A stretch of DNA of 64,000 nt from IMCC45349 sp047219225 (GTDB taxonomy: Bacteria > Bacteroidota > Bacteroidia > Flavobacteriales > Flavobacteriaceae). Of this stretch, positions 18,430-27,051 are shown piece after piece. Where the stretch lies: positions 868,001 through 932,000 of the forward strand of contig NZ_CP178208.1 of the NCBI RefSeq assembly GCF_047219225.1, given 5' to 3'. The notes beneath the pieces were generated by a model, which was given only the letters and a program-made list of their open reading frames with translations, searched no databases and had not been told where the DNA came from. Position numbers and translations under genes: made by a program. Positions within the stretch are counted from its first letter, which is position 1. The number at the start of each line of letters is the position of its first letter.

Positions 18430-20253
18430 ATGAAAAAAATATTAAAACTAATATCATTTTTTACTCTACTGATATTTGTCGTGAATTGTAATGACACTGA
18501 AGATTTTGAGTTTACAACTCCTGTAGACAACTTTAGTATTATTACTCCTAATGATGGCGCAAGTATAATATTAGATGGTACAAATGGTCAAAATAATGCT
18601 CTTACTTTAGTTTGGAATGATAATGTAACTGGAGCAGAAAGTTATTCTATTGATATGTCAATGGACGATACTTTTTCTAATATAATAAACATTGGATCTT
18701 CAAGCACTAACACATTTACAATGTCGGTAGAAACTTTCAATGCTATATTATTAGACAATAATATTTCTGCACTTGAAGAAGCATCTATTTATTTAAGAAT
18801 TACTGGTAATGAAATGCAAAGTAATGCTATTAGACTAACCGTAAGTTCTTATCCTGAAGAAAGCCCAATAATTACTAGTCCAGATAGTACATTTGAAGTT
18901 GTATTATCAGACATTACTGAAGATGACATTGCATTAACAGTTGATTGGGATGATCCAAATTTTGCTCCTGAAAGTTCAGTATTAATTAACTATTACGTGG
19001 AAGCAGCTGTTGCAGGATCTGACTTTACAACTGTAGAATCTTTAGGCAATACTCAAGAAAGAACACTAGCTTCTACTCATGCCGAGTTAAATGATGTAGC
19101 TTTAAACCTTGGACTTGAAGCAGAAACTGTTGGTTCTTTAGATATTAGAGTACGTTCAGTCTTAGAAACTACCTCTGGAGAGCTTGAAAGAATTTCAAAC
19201 TTTATAACAATTTCTGTAACACCTTATGAAACTGCATTACCTCCTGCACTTTATGGTGTTGGAGCTGGTTTACCTGATGCTGGTTGGGGATGGGATTCTC
19301 CAGAAGTACTCCCTTTACTTGGGTCTAAATATTCGGCAAATGTTAACTTAAGTCCTGACAATGGCGGTAACTTTAGATTCTTCTTACAAGAAGATTGGGG
19401 ACCTGATAGTTATAATTACCCTTGGTTTGAAACAAGAGGATTTACTATTGATGCTAATTTAGTTAATGCAAATGATGGTGATAGTAATTTCCAATTCATA
19501 GGTACTGCTGGTGAGTATTTCTTAGAAATTGACATGGAAAATAAAACTATTACATTAGGAGCTCCACAAGGTGCAAATTGTGAATTCGATCAATTATGGC
19601 TTGTTGGTGCTGGTGTACCTGACGCTGGTTGGGGATGGGGTTCTCCTGTTCAACTACCTTGTACTGGAACTGGTATTTATTCAGGTAATGTAAATCTTCA
19701 AAATAATGGAGGAGCAGATAACAACTTTAGATTCTTCTCTATAGAAGGTGATTGGAACTCAGGTTTAAATTTTCCTTACTACATAGGAGAAGGTTACGCA
19801 ATAGATTCTAACTTTGTTGATGCAATGGATGGTGATAACAACTTTGCATTTGTAGGCACCTCTGGAAACTACTTTTTAACTATTGATACTGTAAACAAAA
19901 CTATAACTCTAGGACCACCACAAACTAATTGCGAATATGACCAATTATGGCTTGTTGGTGCTGGTGTACCTGACGCTGGTTGGGGATGGGGTTCTCCTGT
20001 TCAATTACCTTGTACTGGAGCTGGCGTATATTCTGGTAGCGTAACATTAGCAAATGACGCATTTAGATTTTTTACTATTGAAGGTGATTGGAATTCAGGT
20101 TTAAACTTCCCTTATTATACAGGAGAAGGTTATACTATTGATGCAAACTTTACAGATGCTATGGATGGCGACAATAACTTTTCTTTTATTGGTACTCCAG
20201 GAACATACACTTTAACATTAGATACAGTCAATAAGACTATAACTTTAAATTAA
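18430..20253 (+). CDS. SusF-like multi-module starch-binding lipoprotein with three tandem binding modules
   Basis: 607 residues. Signal MKKILKLISFFTLLIFVVNCND has a lipobox Cys at residue 20. Two SusE-type Ig domains come first (residues about 30-135 and 145-265), then three tandem modules of about 115 residues. Each begins with a VGAG(L/V)PDAGWGW motif and ends GxYxLxIDxxNKTITL. Modules two and three are almost identical, including a 63-base exact DNA repeat, so one arose by recent duplication. The aromatic-rich GWGWGSP and NFPYY motifs suit glucan stacking. It has no catalytic residues. It should hold starch at the cell surface beside SusCD. It ends in a strong terminator. Confidence 0.88.
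   Translation: MKKILKLISFFTLLIFVVNCNDTEDFEFTTPVDNFSIITPNDGASIILDGTNGQNNALTLVWNDNVTGAESYSIDMSMDDTFSNIINIGSSSTNTFTMSVETFNAILLDNNISALEEASIYLRITGNEMQSNAIRLTVSSYPEESPIITSPDSTFEVVLSDITEDDIALTVDWDDPNFAPESSVLINYYVEAAVAGSDFTTVESLGNTQERTLASTHAELNDVALNLGLEAETVGSLDIRVRSVLETTSGELERISNFITISVTPYETALPPALYGVGAGLPDAGWGWDSPEVLPLLGSKYSANVNLSPDNGGNFRFFLQEDWGPDSYNYPWFETRGFTIDANLVNANDGDSNFQFIGTAGEYFLEIDMENKTITLGAPQGANCEFDQLWLVGAGVPDAGWGWGSPVQLPCTGTGIYSGNVNLQNNGGADNNFRFFSIEGDWNSGLNFPYYIGEGYAIDSNFVDAMDGDNNFAFVGTSGNYFLTIDTVNKTITLGPPQTNCEYDQLWLVGAGVPDAGWGWGSPVQLPCTGAGVYSGSVTLANDAFRFFTIEGDWNSGLNFPYYTGEGYTIDANFTDAMDGDNNFSFIGTPGTYTLTLDTVNKTITLN
19591..20004 (+). repeat. Direct repeat inside the SusF-like gene (two 63-bp identical copies, 351 bp apart)
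   Basis: Copies at 19591-19653 and 19942-20004 begin CAATTATGGCTTGTTGGTGC and are identical over 63 bases. Similarity continues at lower identity across the module. The period of 351 bases equals 117 codons, one binding module. Such a repeat could change module number by recombination. Confidence 0.85.
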
Positions 20254-20262
20254 TAGCATATT

Positions 20263-20297
20263 AAGGGCTACATGAAAACATACATGTAGCCCTTTTT
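20263..20297 (+). terminator. Intrinsic terminator after the SusF-like gene
   Basis: A 12-bp stem (AAGGGCTACATG paired with CATGTAGCCCTT) with an 8-base loop is followed by TTTTT. It lies 10 bases after the SusF-like stop codon and 17 bases before the amylase ATG. It should end or attenuate the susCDEF transcript and lower amylase expression relative to uptake genes. Confidence 0.85.
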
Positions 20298-20313
20298 ATT
20301 AATTATAACAGCT

Positions 20314-23187
20314 ATGAAAAAAACATTACTTTTTTCTTTATTTATAATACTTACCAATTACATTTCTGCTCAAGTAACTTTTGATGTGAATGCTATAGAA
20401 ATTGATCAACCAGTAACTATTACTGTCGATGTAAACAGTAATGGATCTGATTGTAACGGACTTAGTAATCCTAACAAAGTTTACATGCACTCTGGGGTTG
20501 GAGACAACACAAACCCTTGGGGTTTTAATGTTATTGGAAATTGGGGTCAAGATGATGGTGTTGGAGAAATGACAAATAACGGAGATGGTACTTTTAGTAT
20601 CACTATAACACCTCAAACATATTTTGGACTCACACAAACGCAAGCTGATAATGCCACTCAAATTGGAATGGTTTTTAGAAACGAAGATGGCTCACAAGAA
20701 CTAAAAGACAATGGATGTGAAGATTATATTTTTCCAATAGGAATTGTAGTTATTAATTTTACACAGCCTACCACGCCCTCAATAGTTATTGCATCTGGCG
20801 ATAATATTTCTATTAATGCAACTATTGATTATCAAGGCAGCACAACAGTTTTAGGAACATTCGAAGTTTTTTATAACGATGTATCAGTAGCTACAGGAAC
20901 TTGTGGTTTTCCTAATTGTGGAACAACATTAACAAATATTACTGAAAGTGGTATTGTAAAATTTGTTGGTACTGCTCCAGGCACTTCTGAAACTGGAGAA
21001 GCAAGCTTTGAAGTAATAGTAGCTCCTACTGTTGTTGAACAAGCTTTGCCTAATGGAATGGTTGATGGTATAAATTATGATGAATCTGATGCTACCAAAA
21101 CAACATTAGTAATAGATGCACCAAATAAGGATTTTATTTATGTTGCTGGAAGTTTTAACAATTATAATCCAGACAATTCATTTTTAATGAAAAAAGATCC
21201 AACTACTGGTAAATTTTGGTTGGAATTAACTGGATTAACATCTGGACAAGTAGAAACCTATCAGTATTGGGTATATGCTTTAAATCCAGTAGCCAATTCT
21301 CCAACTATTGTAAAAACAGCTGACCCTTATTCTACATTGGTATTATCTCCTTTCGATGATCCATGGATTTCTGACTCTACTTTCCCAGGACTTAACACAA
21401 CATATGCTTATCCTTCTGGTCAAGAAAGAGAAGTAACTGTATTACAAACTGGACAAACTCCATATAACTGGCAAGTAACTAATTTCAACAAACCTAAAAA
21501 GGAAGATTTAATTATTTACGAAGTGCTTATTCGTGATTTTGATACTGATAGAAATTACCAAGACTTAATTGATAAAATAGATTACTTTAAAGATTTAAAC
21601 ATTAACGCTATTCAATTAATGCCTGTAATGGAATATGAAGGTAATGAAAGTTGGGGTTACAATACTTCTTTCCATTTGGCTTTAGACAAATATTATGGTA
21701 CTGCAGACAAATTTAAAGAGTTTATCGATTTATGCCATCAAAATGGTATAGCAGTTATTTTAGACGTTGCATTAAATCATGCTTTTGGAAGAAACCCAAT
21801 GAATAGGATGTGGATGAATGACCCCGACAATGATGGCTGGGGAGAACCAAGCAGTGAAAACCCATACTTTAATCAAACAGCTACTCATAGTTATAGTGTA
21901 GGTTCAGATTTCAATCACCAACAATCTAGAACACAGAATTATGTTGAACGTGTTGTTAAACATTGGATTGAAGAGTTCAATATTGATGGATTCCGTTGGG
22001 ATTTAACCAAAGGATTTACTCAAAATTGCCAAGGTAGTGATGGCTGTACTAATGGTTATCAACAAGACAGAGTAGATATATTAAAACAATACGCTGATTA
22101 CTCTTGGAGTTTAGATCCAAATCATTATGTAATTTTTGAACATTTAGGTGCTAACTCTGAAGAATCTGAATGGGCCAACTATAGAATTGGAGAAGGCAAA
22201 GGTATTATGCTTTGGGGCAAAATGACTGATCCTTACAACCAGTTAACAATGGGTTATAACTCTAACAATAATATTAATGGAATGGGGCATAACAGTAGAG
22301 GTTGGACAGGAAAACGTTTAGTTGGTTATGCTGAAAGCCATGATGAAGAACGATTAATGTATAAAAACGTAGAGTTTGGAAATAGTGGTATTGGAGGAAA
22401 CTTAAATACTTCCTTAGGAAGAATGGATGCTTTAGGAGCTGTTTCGTTAACTATTCCTGGTCCAAAAATGATATGGCATTTTGGTGAACTAGGAATGAAT
22501 AACTCTATTTTTACTTGTAATGATGGTAGTGTTAATAATCCAGATTGCAAGTTAGATACTAAGCCACAACCTCAATGGATTGAAAACTGGACAACAAACG
22601 CAAATAGAAGCGAAATTTTTGACGCTTGGTCAAGAATTAACGAGTTAAAGATTAATGAAGCTGTTTTTGAAGGCGATTACACTATAAATTCAGGTAACCT
22701 AACACCTTCAATTTATATTTGGGATAATAGTCTTCCTGCTTCTCAACTAAAAAATGTAGTCATAATTTCTAATTTTAACACATCATCTACAAACATAAAT
22801 CCTAACTTTCCATATGGTGGAACTTGGTATGATTTAATGGATGAAACAGGTAATACAACTATTAGTGGTTCTACAACTTCAATTAATCTTGCTCCTGGTG
22901 ATTTTAAAATTTATGGAAATGCTGTTCCAACCTTATCAAATGGCTCAATAACTGAAAACAATTTATTAAGAGTATACCCTAATCCAACATCAACATCATT
23001 TAAAATAAATAAAAATGTTACCGAAGTTCTAATTTTTGATATAACTGGTAAACAAGTAAAGTCTTTTGTTGGAGGCTTTAATAAAAATAATGTCTTTAGT
23101 ATTCAAGAACTGGTTAATAGCATATACATATTGAAAATTAAAGATTTATCAGGTAATGTACAAACCACTAAACTGGTAAAGCACTAG
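20314..23187 (+). CDS. T9SS-exported multidomain GH13 alpha-amylase
   Basis: 957 residues. Signal peptide MKKTLLFSLFIILTNYISAQ. Residues about 21-240 hold N-terminal beta-sandwich modules; residues about 265-350 a CBM48/E-set-like module (DFIYVAGSFNNY). The GH13 barrel starts at IIYEVLIRDF and shows region I ILDVALNH, nucleophile Asp563 in GFRWDL, acid/base Glu609 in VIFEHLG and Asp677 in AESHDEER. The C-terminus (RVYPNPTSTSF ... ITGKQVKSF ... YILKI) is a type A sorting domain, so the enzyme is exported by type IX secretion and probably anchored or released. It would cut starch outside the cell and supply SusCD. It sits behind a terminator, which may set a separate expression level. Confidence 0.93.
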   Translation: MKKTLLFSLFIILTNYISAQVTFDVNAIEIDQPVTITVDVNSNGSDCNGLSNPNKVYMHSGVGDNTNPWGFNVIGNWGQDDGVGEMTNNGDGTFSITITPQTYFGLTQTQADNATQIGMVFRNEDGSQELKDNGCEDYIFPIGIVVINFTQPTTPSIVIASGDNISINATIDYQGSTTVLGTFEVFYNDVSVATGTCGFPNCGTTLTNITESGIVKFVGTAPGTSETGEASFEVIVAPTVVEQALPNGMVDGINYDESDATKTTLVIDAPNKDFIYVAGSFNNYNPDNSFLMKKDPTTGKFWLELTGLTSGQVETYQYWVYALNPVANSPTIVKTADPYSTLVLSPFDDPWISDSTFPGLNTTYAYPSGQEREVTVLQTGQTPYNWQVTNFNKPKKEDLIIYEVLIRDFDTDRNYQDLIDKIDYFKDLNINAIQLMPVMEYEGNESWGYNTSFHLALDKYYGTADKFKEFIDLCHQNGIAVILDVALNHAFGRNPMNRMWMNDPDNDGWGEPSSENPYFNQTATHSYSVGSDFNHQQSRTQNYVERVVKHWIEEFNIDGFRWDLTKGFTQNCQGSDGCTNGYQQDRVDILKQYADYSWSLDPNHYVIFEHLGANSEESEWANYRIGEGKGIMLWGKMTDPYNQLTMGYNSNNNINGMGHNSRGWTGKRLVGYAESHDEERLMYKNVEFGNSGIGGNLNTSLGRMDALGAVSLTIPGPKMIWHFGELGMNNSIFTCNDGSVNNPDCKLDTKPQPQWIENWTTNANRSEIFDAWSRINELKINEAVFEGDYTINSGNLTPSIYIWDNSLPASQLKNVVIISNFNTSSTNINPNFPYGGTWYDLMDETGNTTISGSTTSINLAPGDFKIYGNAVPTLSNGSITENNLLRVYPNPTSTSFKINKNVTEVLIFDITGKQVKSFVGGFNKNNVFSIQELVNSIYILKIKDLSGNVQTTKLVKH

Positions 23188-23219
23188 TCACAAACTAGTT
23201 AATTAACATAACTTGAGTA

Positions 23220-23254
23220 AAAAAGCTTTTCATGAAAATGGAAAGCTTTTTATT
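23220..23254 (+). terminator. Intrinsic terminator after the exported amylase
   Basis: A 10-bp stem AAAAAGCTTT/AAAGCTTTTT with a 12-base loop ends in a T run, 32 bases after the amylase stop. It closes the alpha-glucan locus. Confidence 0.65.
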
Positions 23255-23261
23255 ATAATAA

Positions 23262-23291
23262 AAAAGCTTCTCTTATATAAGAGAAGCTTTT
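23262..23291. terminator. Perfect palindrome, terminator of the tRNA-Leu transcript and probably bidirectional
   Basis: A 30-base palindrome (arm AAAAGCTTCTCTTAT) lies 8 bases beyond the 3' end of the minus-strand tRNA. A T run follows on either strand. Position makes it the tRNA terminator. Confidence 0.65.
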
Positions 23292-23299
23292 AACTTTTG

Positions 23300-23381
23300 T
23301 GCGGGCGGAGAGACTCGAACTCTCACACCTCGCGGCACTAGATCCTAAGTCTAGCGTGTCTACCAATTCCACCACGCCCGC
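23300..23381 (-). tRNA. tRNA-Leu (anticodon UAG)
   Basis: 82 nucleotides. The acceptor stem GCGGGCG pairs with CGCCCGC followed by discriminator A. The D arm is GTGGAATTGGTAGAC. The anticodon stem CTAGA/TCTAG encloses loop CTTAGGA with anticodon TAG, reading CUA and probably other CUN leucine codons. A variable arm typical of class II tRNA-Leu (TGCCGCGAGGTGT region) and the T loop GTTCGAGTC are present. CCA is not encoded. Confidence 0.97.
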
Positions 23382-23464
23382 AAAAGGACTGCAAATATAA
23401 ACAATACTTTATAAATTCAAATAGTTCTTTTAATAAAAATTATTGTTGTTGTTTTTGTATTTTT

Positions 23465-24874
23465 ATGGCATCTAAAAAAACTTCAATGAATAATATAAAC
23501 TCATACATTTCTGAAAATAGAGAAAGATTTCTAAATGAGCTAATTGAGCTTCTAAAAATCCCTTCTATTAGTGCAGATTCAGCATATAAAAACGATGTTC
23601 TAAAAACTGCGGAATTTGTTGCAGAAAGCTTAACAAAGGCTGGATGTGATACTGTTGAAATTTGCAAAACTGAAGGCTATCCAATTGTATATGGTGAAAA
23701 AATTATTGATCCAAATTTACCTACAGTGTTAGTTTACGGTCATTATGATGTACAACCACCAGATCCATTAGAGCTTTGGGATTCTCCTCCTTTTGAGCCT
23801 GTAATTAAGAAAACAGAGTTACACCCTGAAGGAGCAATTTATGCTAGAGGTTCATGCGATGATAAAGGACAAATGTATATGCATGTGAAAGCACTAGAGT
23901 TTATGACATCTACAAACCAACTACCTTGTAACGTTAAGTTTATGATTGAAGGTGAAGAAGAAGTAGGTAGTGTTAGTCTTTCAACATTTGTAAAAGAGAA
24001 TCAAGAAAAATTAAGCAACGATGTAATTTTAATTTCGGATACTGGAATGATTGCAAAAGACATTCCATCTATAACTACAGGCTTAAGAGGTTTAAGCTAT
24101 GTTGAAGTTGAAGTAACTGGTCCTAATAGAGATTTACACTCAGGTTTATATGGAGGTGCTGTAGCAAATCCTATTAATGTATTAACTAAAATGATTGCTT
24201 CTCTTCATGATGAAAACAATCATATTACAATTCCTGGCTTTTATGATAATGTTGAAGAGCTTTCAGCAGAAGAAAGAGCTGAAATGGCAAAAGCACCTTT
24301 TTCTTTAGAAGAGTATAAAAAAGCTTTGGATATAGACGCAGTTTATGGTGAAGAAGGTTACTCTACTAATGAAAGAAACTCCATTAGACCTACACTAGAT
24401 GTTAATGGTATTTGGGGAGGATATACTGGAGAAGGAGCCAAAACAGTTATTGCGAGTAAAGCATATGCTAAAATTTCTATGCGACTAGTACCTAACCAAG
24501 ATTGGGAAAATATTACACAATTATTTAAAACTCACTTTGAAAGTATAGCTCCAGATGGCGTTACTGTTAAAGTTACACCTCACCATGGCGGACAAGGCTA
24601 TGTCACTCCAATAGATAACATTGGCTATCAAGCTGCTTCAAAAGCTTACGAGCAAACATTTGGAAAAACGCCTATACCTCAACGTAGTGGAGGAAGCATT
24701 CCTATTGTTGCTTTATTTGAAGAAGAGTTAAAAAGTAAAACCATTTTAATGGGCTTTGGACTAAATAGCGATGCTATACACTCTCCAAATGAACATTATG
24801 GCGTATTTAATTACTTTAAAGGCATAGAAACTATTCCTTACTTTTTCAAACACTTTACTGAGCTATCTAAATAA
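23465..24874 (+). CDS. M20-family dipeptidase
   Basis: 469 residues, no signal peptide. Metal-site motifs of the M20 co-catalytic zinc family are in order: VLVYGHYDVQP (His, with the catalytic Asp), ARGSCDDKGQ (bridging Asp), FMIEGEEEVGS (catalytic Glu followed by a ligand Glu), ISDTGM (Asp) and DAIHSPNEHYG (His). The closest architecture is the cytosolic non-specific dipeptidase/CNDP type, which hydrolyses dipeptides. A lid/dimer domain is inserted around residues 205-370 (HSGLYGGAVANP, RGGSIPIV). A later ATG (MNNINSY, residue 8) is an alternative start. It is followed 2 bases later by a sulfotransferase-like gene. Exact substrate preference is unknown. Confidence 0.92.
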   Translation: MASKKTSMNNINSYISENRERFLNELIELLKIPSISADSAYKNDVLKTAEFVAESLTKAGCDTVEICKTEGYPIVYGEKIIDPNLPTVLVYGHYDVQPPDPLELWDSPPFEPVIKKTELHPEGAIYARGSCDDKGQMYMHVKALEFMTSTNQLPCNVKFMIEGEEEVGSVSLSTFVKENQEKLSNDVILISDTGMIAKDIPSITTGLRGLSYVEVEVTGPNRDLHSGLYGGAVANPINVLTKMIASLHDENNHITIPGFYDNVEELSAEERAEMAKAPFSLEEYKKALDIDAVYGEEGYSTNERNSIRPTLDVNGIWGGYTGEGAKTVIASKAYAKISMRLVPNQDWENITQLFKTHFESIAPDGVTVKVTPHHGGQGYVTPIDNIGYQAASKAYEQTFGKTPIPQRSGGSIPIVALFEEELKSKTILMGFGLNSDAIHSPNEHYGVFNYFKGIETIPYFFKHFTELSK

Positions 24875-24876
24875 TT

Positions 24877-25539
24877 ATGCAAACAAAAAAGAAAAGAAAG
24901 TGGTATAAAATACCAATCATTGAAAAATACAAAAACATGATTGGTTTAAAAATAAATCCACCTTTACATAAGGGCAAACATCAGGATTTTGTTTTTATAC
25001 ATATTAACAAAACTGGAGGTACTAGTGTTAATGGTGTTGTTGGAAAACCCTTTAGAAAGCATTTAACTGTAAAGGATGTAATTAGAATTATAGGTCCTAA
25101 AAAATGGGAGACTGCCTACAAATTTGCTATTATTAGAAATCCTTGGGAAAAAGTTGTGTCTCACTACAAGTATAACGTAAAGAAAAATGTCACTAAAATG
25201 GCAGAAGAACCTATTGAATTTAAAGATTGGGTAAAGTGTACTTTTGGTGAACCCAAAGACTATAAATATTACAATAGAGCTCAAATGTTTTTCCCTCAAA
25301 TTGAATGGTTAAAAAACTATGAAGGAAAGATAGATGTAGATAAAATAATTCGTTTTGAAAATATTAACGAAGGCATCAATGAAGTTTTTAAGTATTTACA
25401 AATAGATGCTGAATTACCTCATCTAAATAAAACTCATAAATCTGATTATAGAGAGTATTACGACGACGAAACCAAACAAATTATTGCTGATTGGTTTCAT
25501 GAAGACATTAAAGAGTTTGGATATACTTTTGACAAGTAA
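24877..25539 (+). CDS. Sulfotransferase-family protein
   Basis: 220 residues. It shows the 5'-phosphosulfate-binding loop FIHINKTGGTS near residue 48 and the 3'-phosphate motif FAIIRNPWEKVVSHY near residue 87, the two signatures of the Sulfotransfer_2/heparan- and chondroitin-sulfotransferase-like group. Members move sulfate from PAPS to carbohydrate. There is no membrane segment, so it is cytoplasmic. The N-terminus is very basic (MQTKKKRKWYKI). It overlaps nothing but follows the dipeptidase by 2 bases, so it is probably co-transcribed. The acceptor is unknown; no polysaccharide or lipid-glycan genes lie nearby. Confidence 0.78.
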   Translation: MQTKKKRKWYKIPIIEKYKNMIGLKINPPLHKGKHQDFVFIHINKTGGTSVNGVVGKPFRKHLTVKDVIRIIGPKKWETAYKFAIIRNPWEKVVSHYKYNVKKNVTKMAEEPIEFKDWVKCTFGEPKDYKYYNRAQMFFPQIEWLKNYEGKIDVDKIIRFENINEGINEVFKYLQIDAELPHLNKTHKSDYREYYDDETKQIIADWFHEDIKEFGYTFDK

Positions 25540-25543
25540 ATCC

Positions 25544-26902
25544 TTATTCTTTCACAATTTTATAAGTTAGCTCTGAACCTTCAGATTCTAACTTAACAAA
25601 ATAAATTCCGTTAGAAAATTGCGACATATCTAGAGAGTTCTGCTTTCTAGATATTGTTTTTTTCAATAATATCTTTCCATCAACAGACAGTAATTGTAGT
25701 TGCAAATCTTTTGATAAAGGTTGTTCTATAAAAAGATTAGAAACTACAGGATTAGGGTAAACTTTAATGTTTCTTTTACTAAACTCATCTACACTTAAGA
25801 AATCAAAAACTACACAATCACTTATTTCTACACAAGCTCCAGAAGTAACTTCGACAGCATAATTACCATCTGCCGATGGTGTAAAAGATTGATTTGTTTC
25901 TCCTGTTATTTCAGTATTAGTATCACAATCTATCCATTGGTAATTGGCCGATGATTGTGCAGCTGTTAAGGTAGTACTATTAAACGTAACTGTGTTATCT
26001 ACTCCAATCAATCCTGCTTTTGTTGTCATATAAGCCATAATTAATTTAGCTAGCTCATGGTAATATGGTAAATCTAAAGTAGCAAATGTATCACCTGAAG
26101 AATGATAAAAAGGTGTTTCATCATTATTCTCCCAAGACTCTCCAACTAAAACAGCCGAAAACCCATTATTCCAGAATCTAGCATGATCACTAGCTGTTGT
26201 TCCTGGGTTAACTACATTTACATTTAGGTTAAATCCATAAGTTCCTAACACAGAAACAATATCATCTTTCATAGCTATAGAGTTAGCTATTGGTCTTACA
26301 TCAATATCAAAACCATCATCATCATCACCATCATAACCCATCATATCAATATTTAATACTCCTAAAATATTATCACCATTGGAAGCTGCTTGTGATGCAT
26401 AATAACCTGCTCCTCTAAGTCCTATTTCTTCTTCGTCCCAAAGTGCATATACAATTGTATTGTCTATACATTGTGTTGATAAAATTCTTGCTATTTCTAA
26501 AACGGTTGCAGTTCCACTTGCATTATCATCAGCACAATAATCAGCAACACTATCGTAATGGGCACAAACAATATAAATATCGTTTGGGTTAGTTTGTCCT
26601 AATTGAGTTGCAATAATATTTCTACCATTAGTATTAAACGCTTGATCAGTGACAGTTAAATTATCATATTGAGATAATTTTTGCACTAAATAATCGGCAG
26701 CCAAATCATTATTGTCTTCTTCTCTATTTAATATCGTAACTGTTGAACCATTCACAACAGTAGACTGCTCTCCAGTAAACTCATTTAAAGTTAAGGTTAA
26801 TGAGTCTAAATCCACCTTATTAACTAGGTCAGTAATTGATTGACCTCTAGACGTAGTGGTAAAGGCTAAAAAACATATTAAGGCAGCAATATATTTGTTC
26901 AT
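25544..26902 (-). CDS. T9SS-exported M28 aminopeptidase
   Basis: 452 residues. Signal peptide MNKYIAALICFLAFTTTSRGQ. The M28 zinc-peptidase core spans residues about 65-300: His in IVCAHYDSV, bridging Asp in CADDNASG, catalytic Glu pair in WDEEEIGLRGA, Asp in NIDMMGYD, His in FYHSSGDT. An Ig/PKD-like spacer follows (ANYQWIDCDTNTEITGE). The C-terminal type A sorting domain is KVYPNPVVSNLFIEQ ... NGIYFVKLESEG. It should release N-terminal residues from peptides outside the cell. The gene converges on the sulfotransferase gene with a 4-base gap. An acidic run GDDDDG lies in the core. Confidence 0.92.
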   Translation of the reverse strand: MNKYIAALICFLAFTTTSRGQSITDLVNKVDLDSLTLTLNEFTGEQSTVVNGSTVTILNREEDNNDLAADYLVQKLSQYDNLTVTDQAFNTNGRNIIATQLGQTNPNDIYIVCAHYDSVADYCADDNASGTATVLEIARILSTQCIDNTIVYALWDEEEIGLRGAGYYASQAASNGDNILGVLNIDMMGYDGDDDDGFDIDVRPIANSIAMKDDIVSVLGTYGFNLNVNVVNPGTTASDHARFWNNGFSAVLVGESWENNDETPFYHSSGDTFATLDLPYYHELAKLIMAYMTTKAGLIGVDNTVTFNSTTLTAAQSSANYQWIDCDTNTEITGETNQSFTPSADGNYAVEVTSGACVEISDCVVFDFLSVDEFSKRNIKVYPNPVVSNLFIEQPLSKDLQLQLLSVDGKILLKKTISRKQNSLDMSQFSNGIYFVKLESEGSELTYKIVKE

Positions 26903-27051
26903 TTTGGGCTAGTTTTAAAACGTAAAGATAATAGATTATTATAAATACTAAATTTTGTAAAGTATTACTTCTATAAAGATTAATCGTAAACTCTCATAAT
27001 TAATTACAATAATACTCGTTAATATTTATGCTATTAACTAACAGTTTATAA

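Noticed and set aside
19591..20004. Tandem repeats considered as a CRISPR or satellite array
   Set aside because: Only two copies at 351-base spacing, in frame, encoding complete binding modules.
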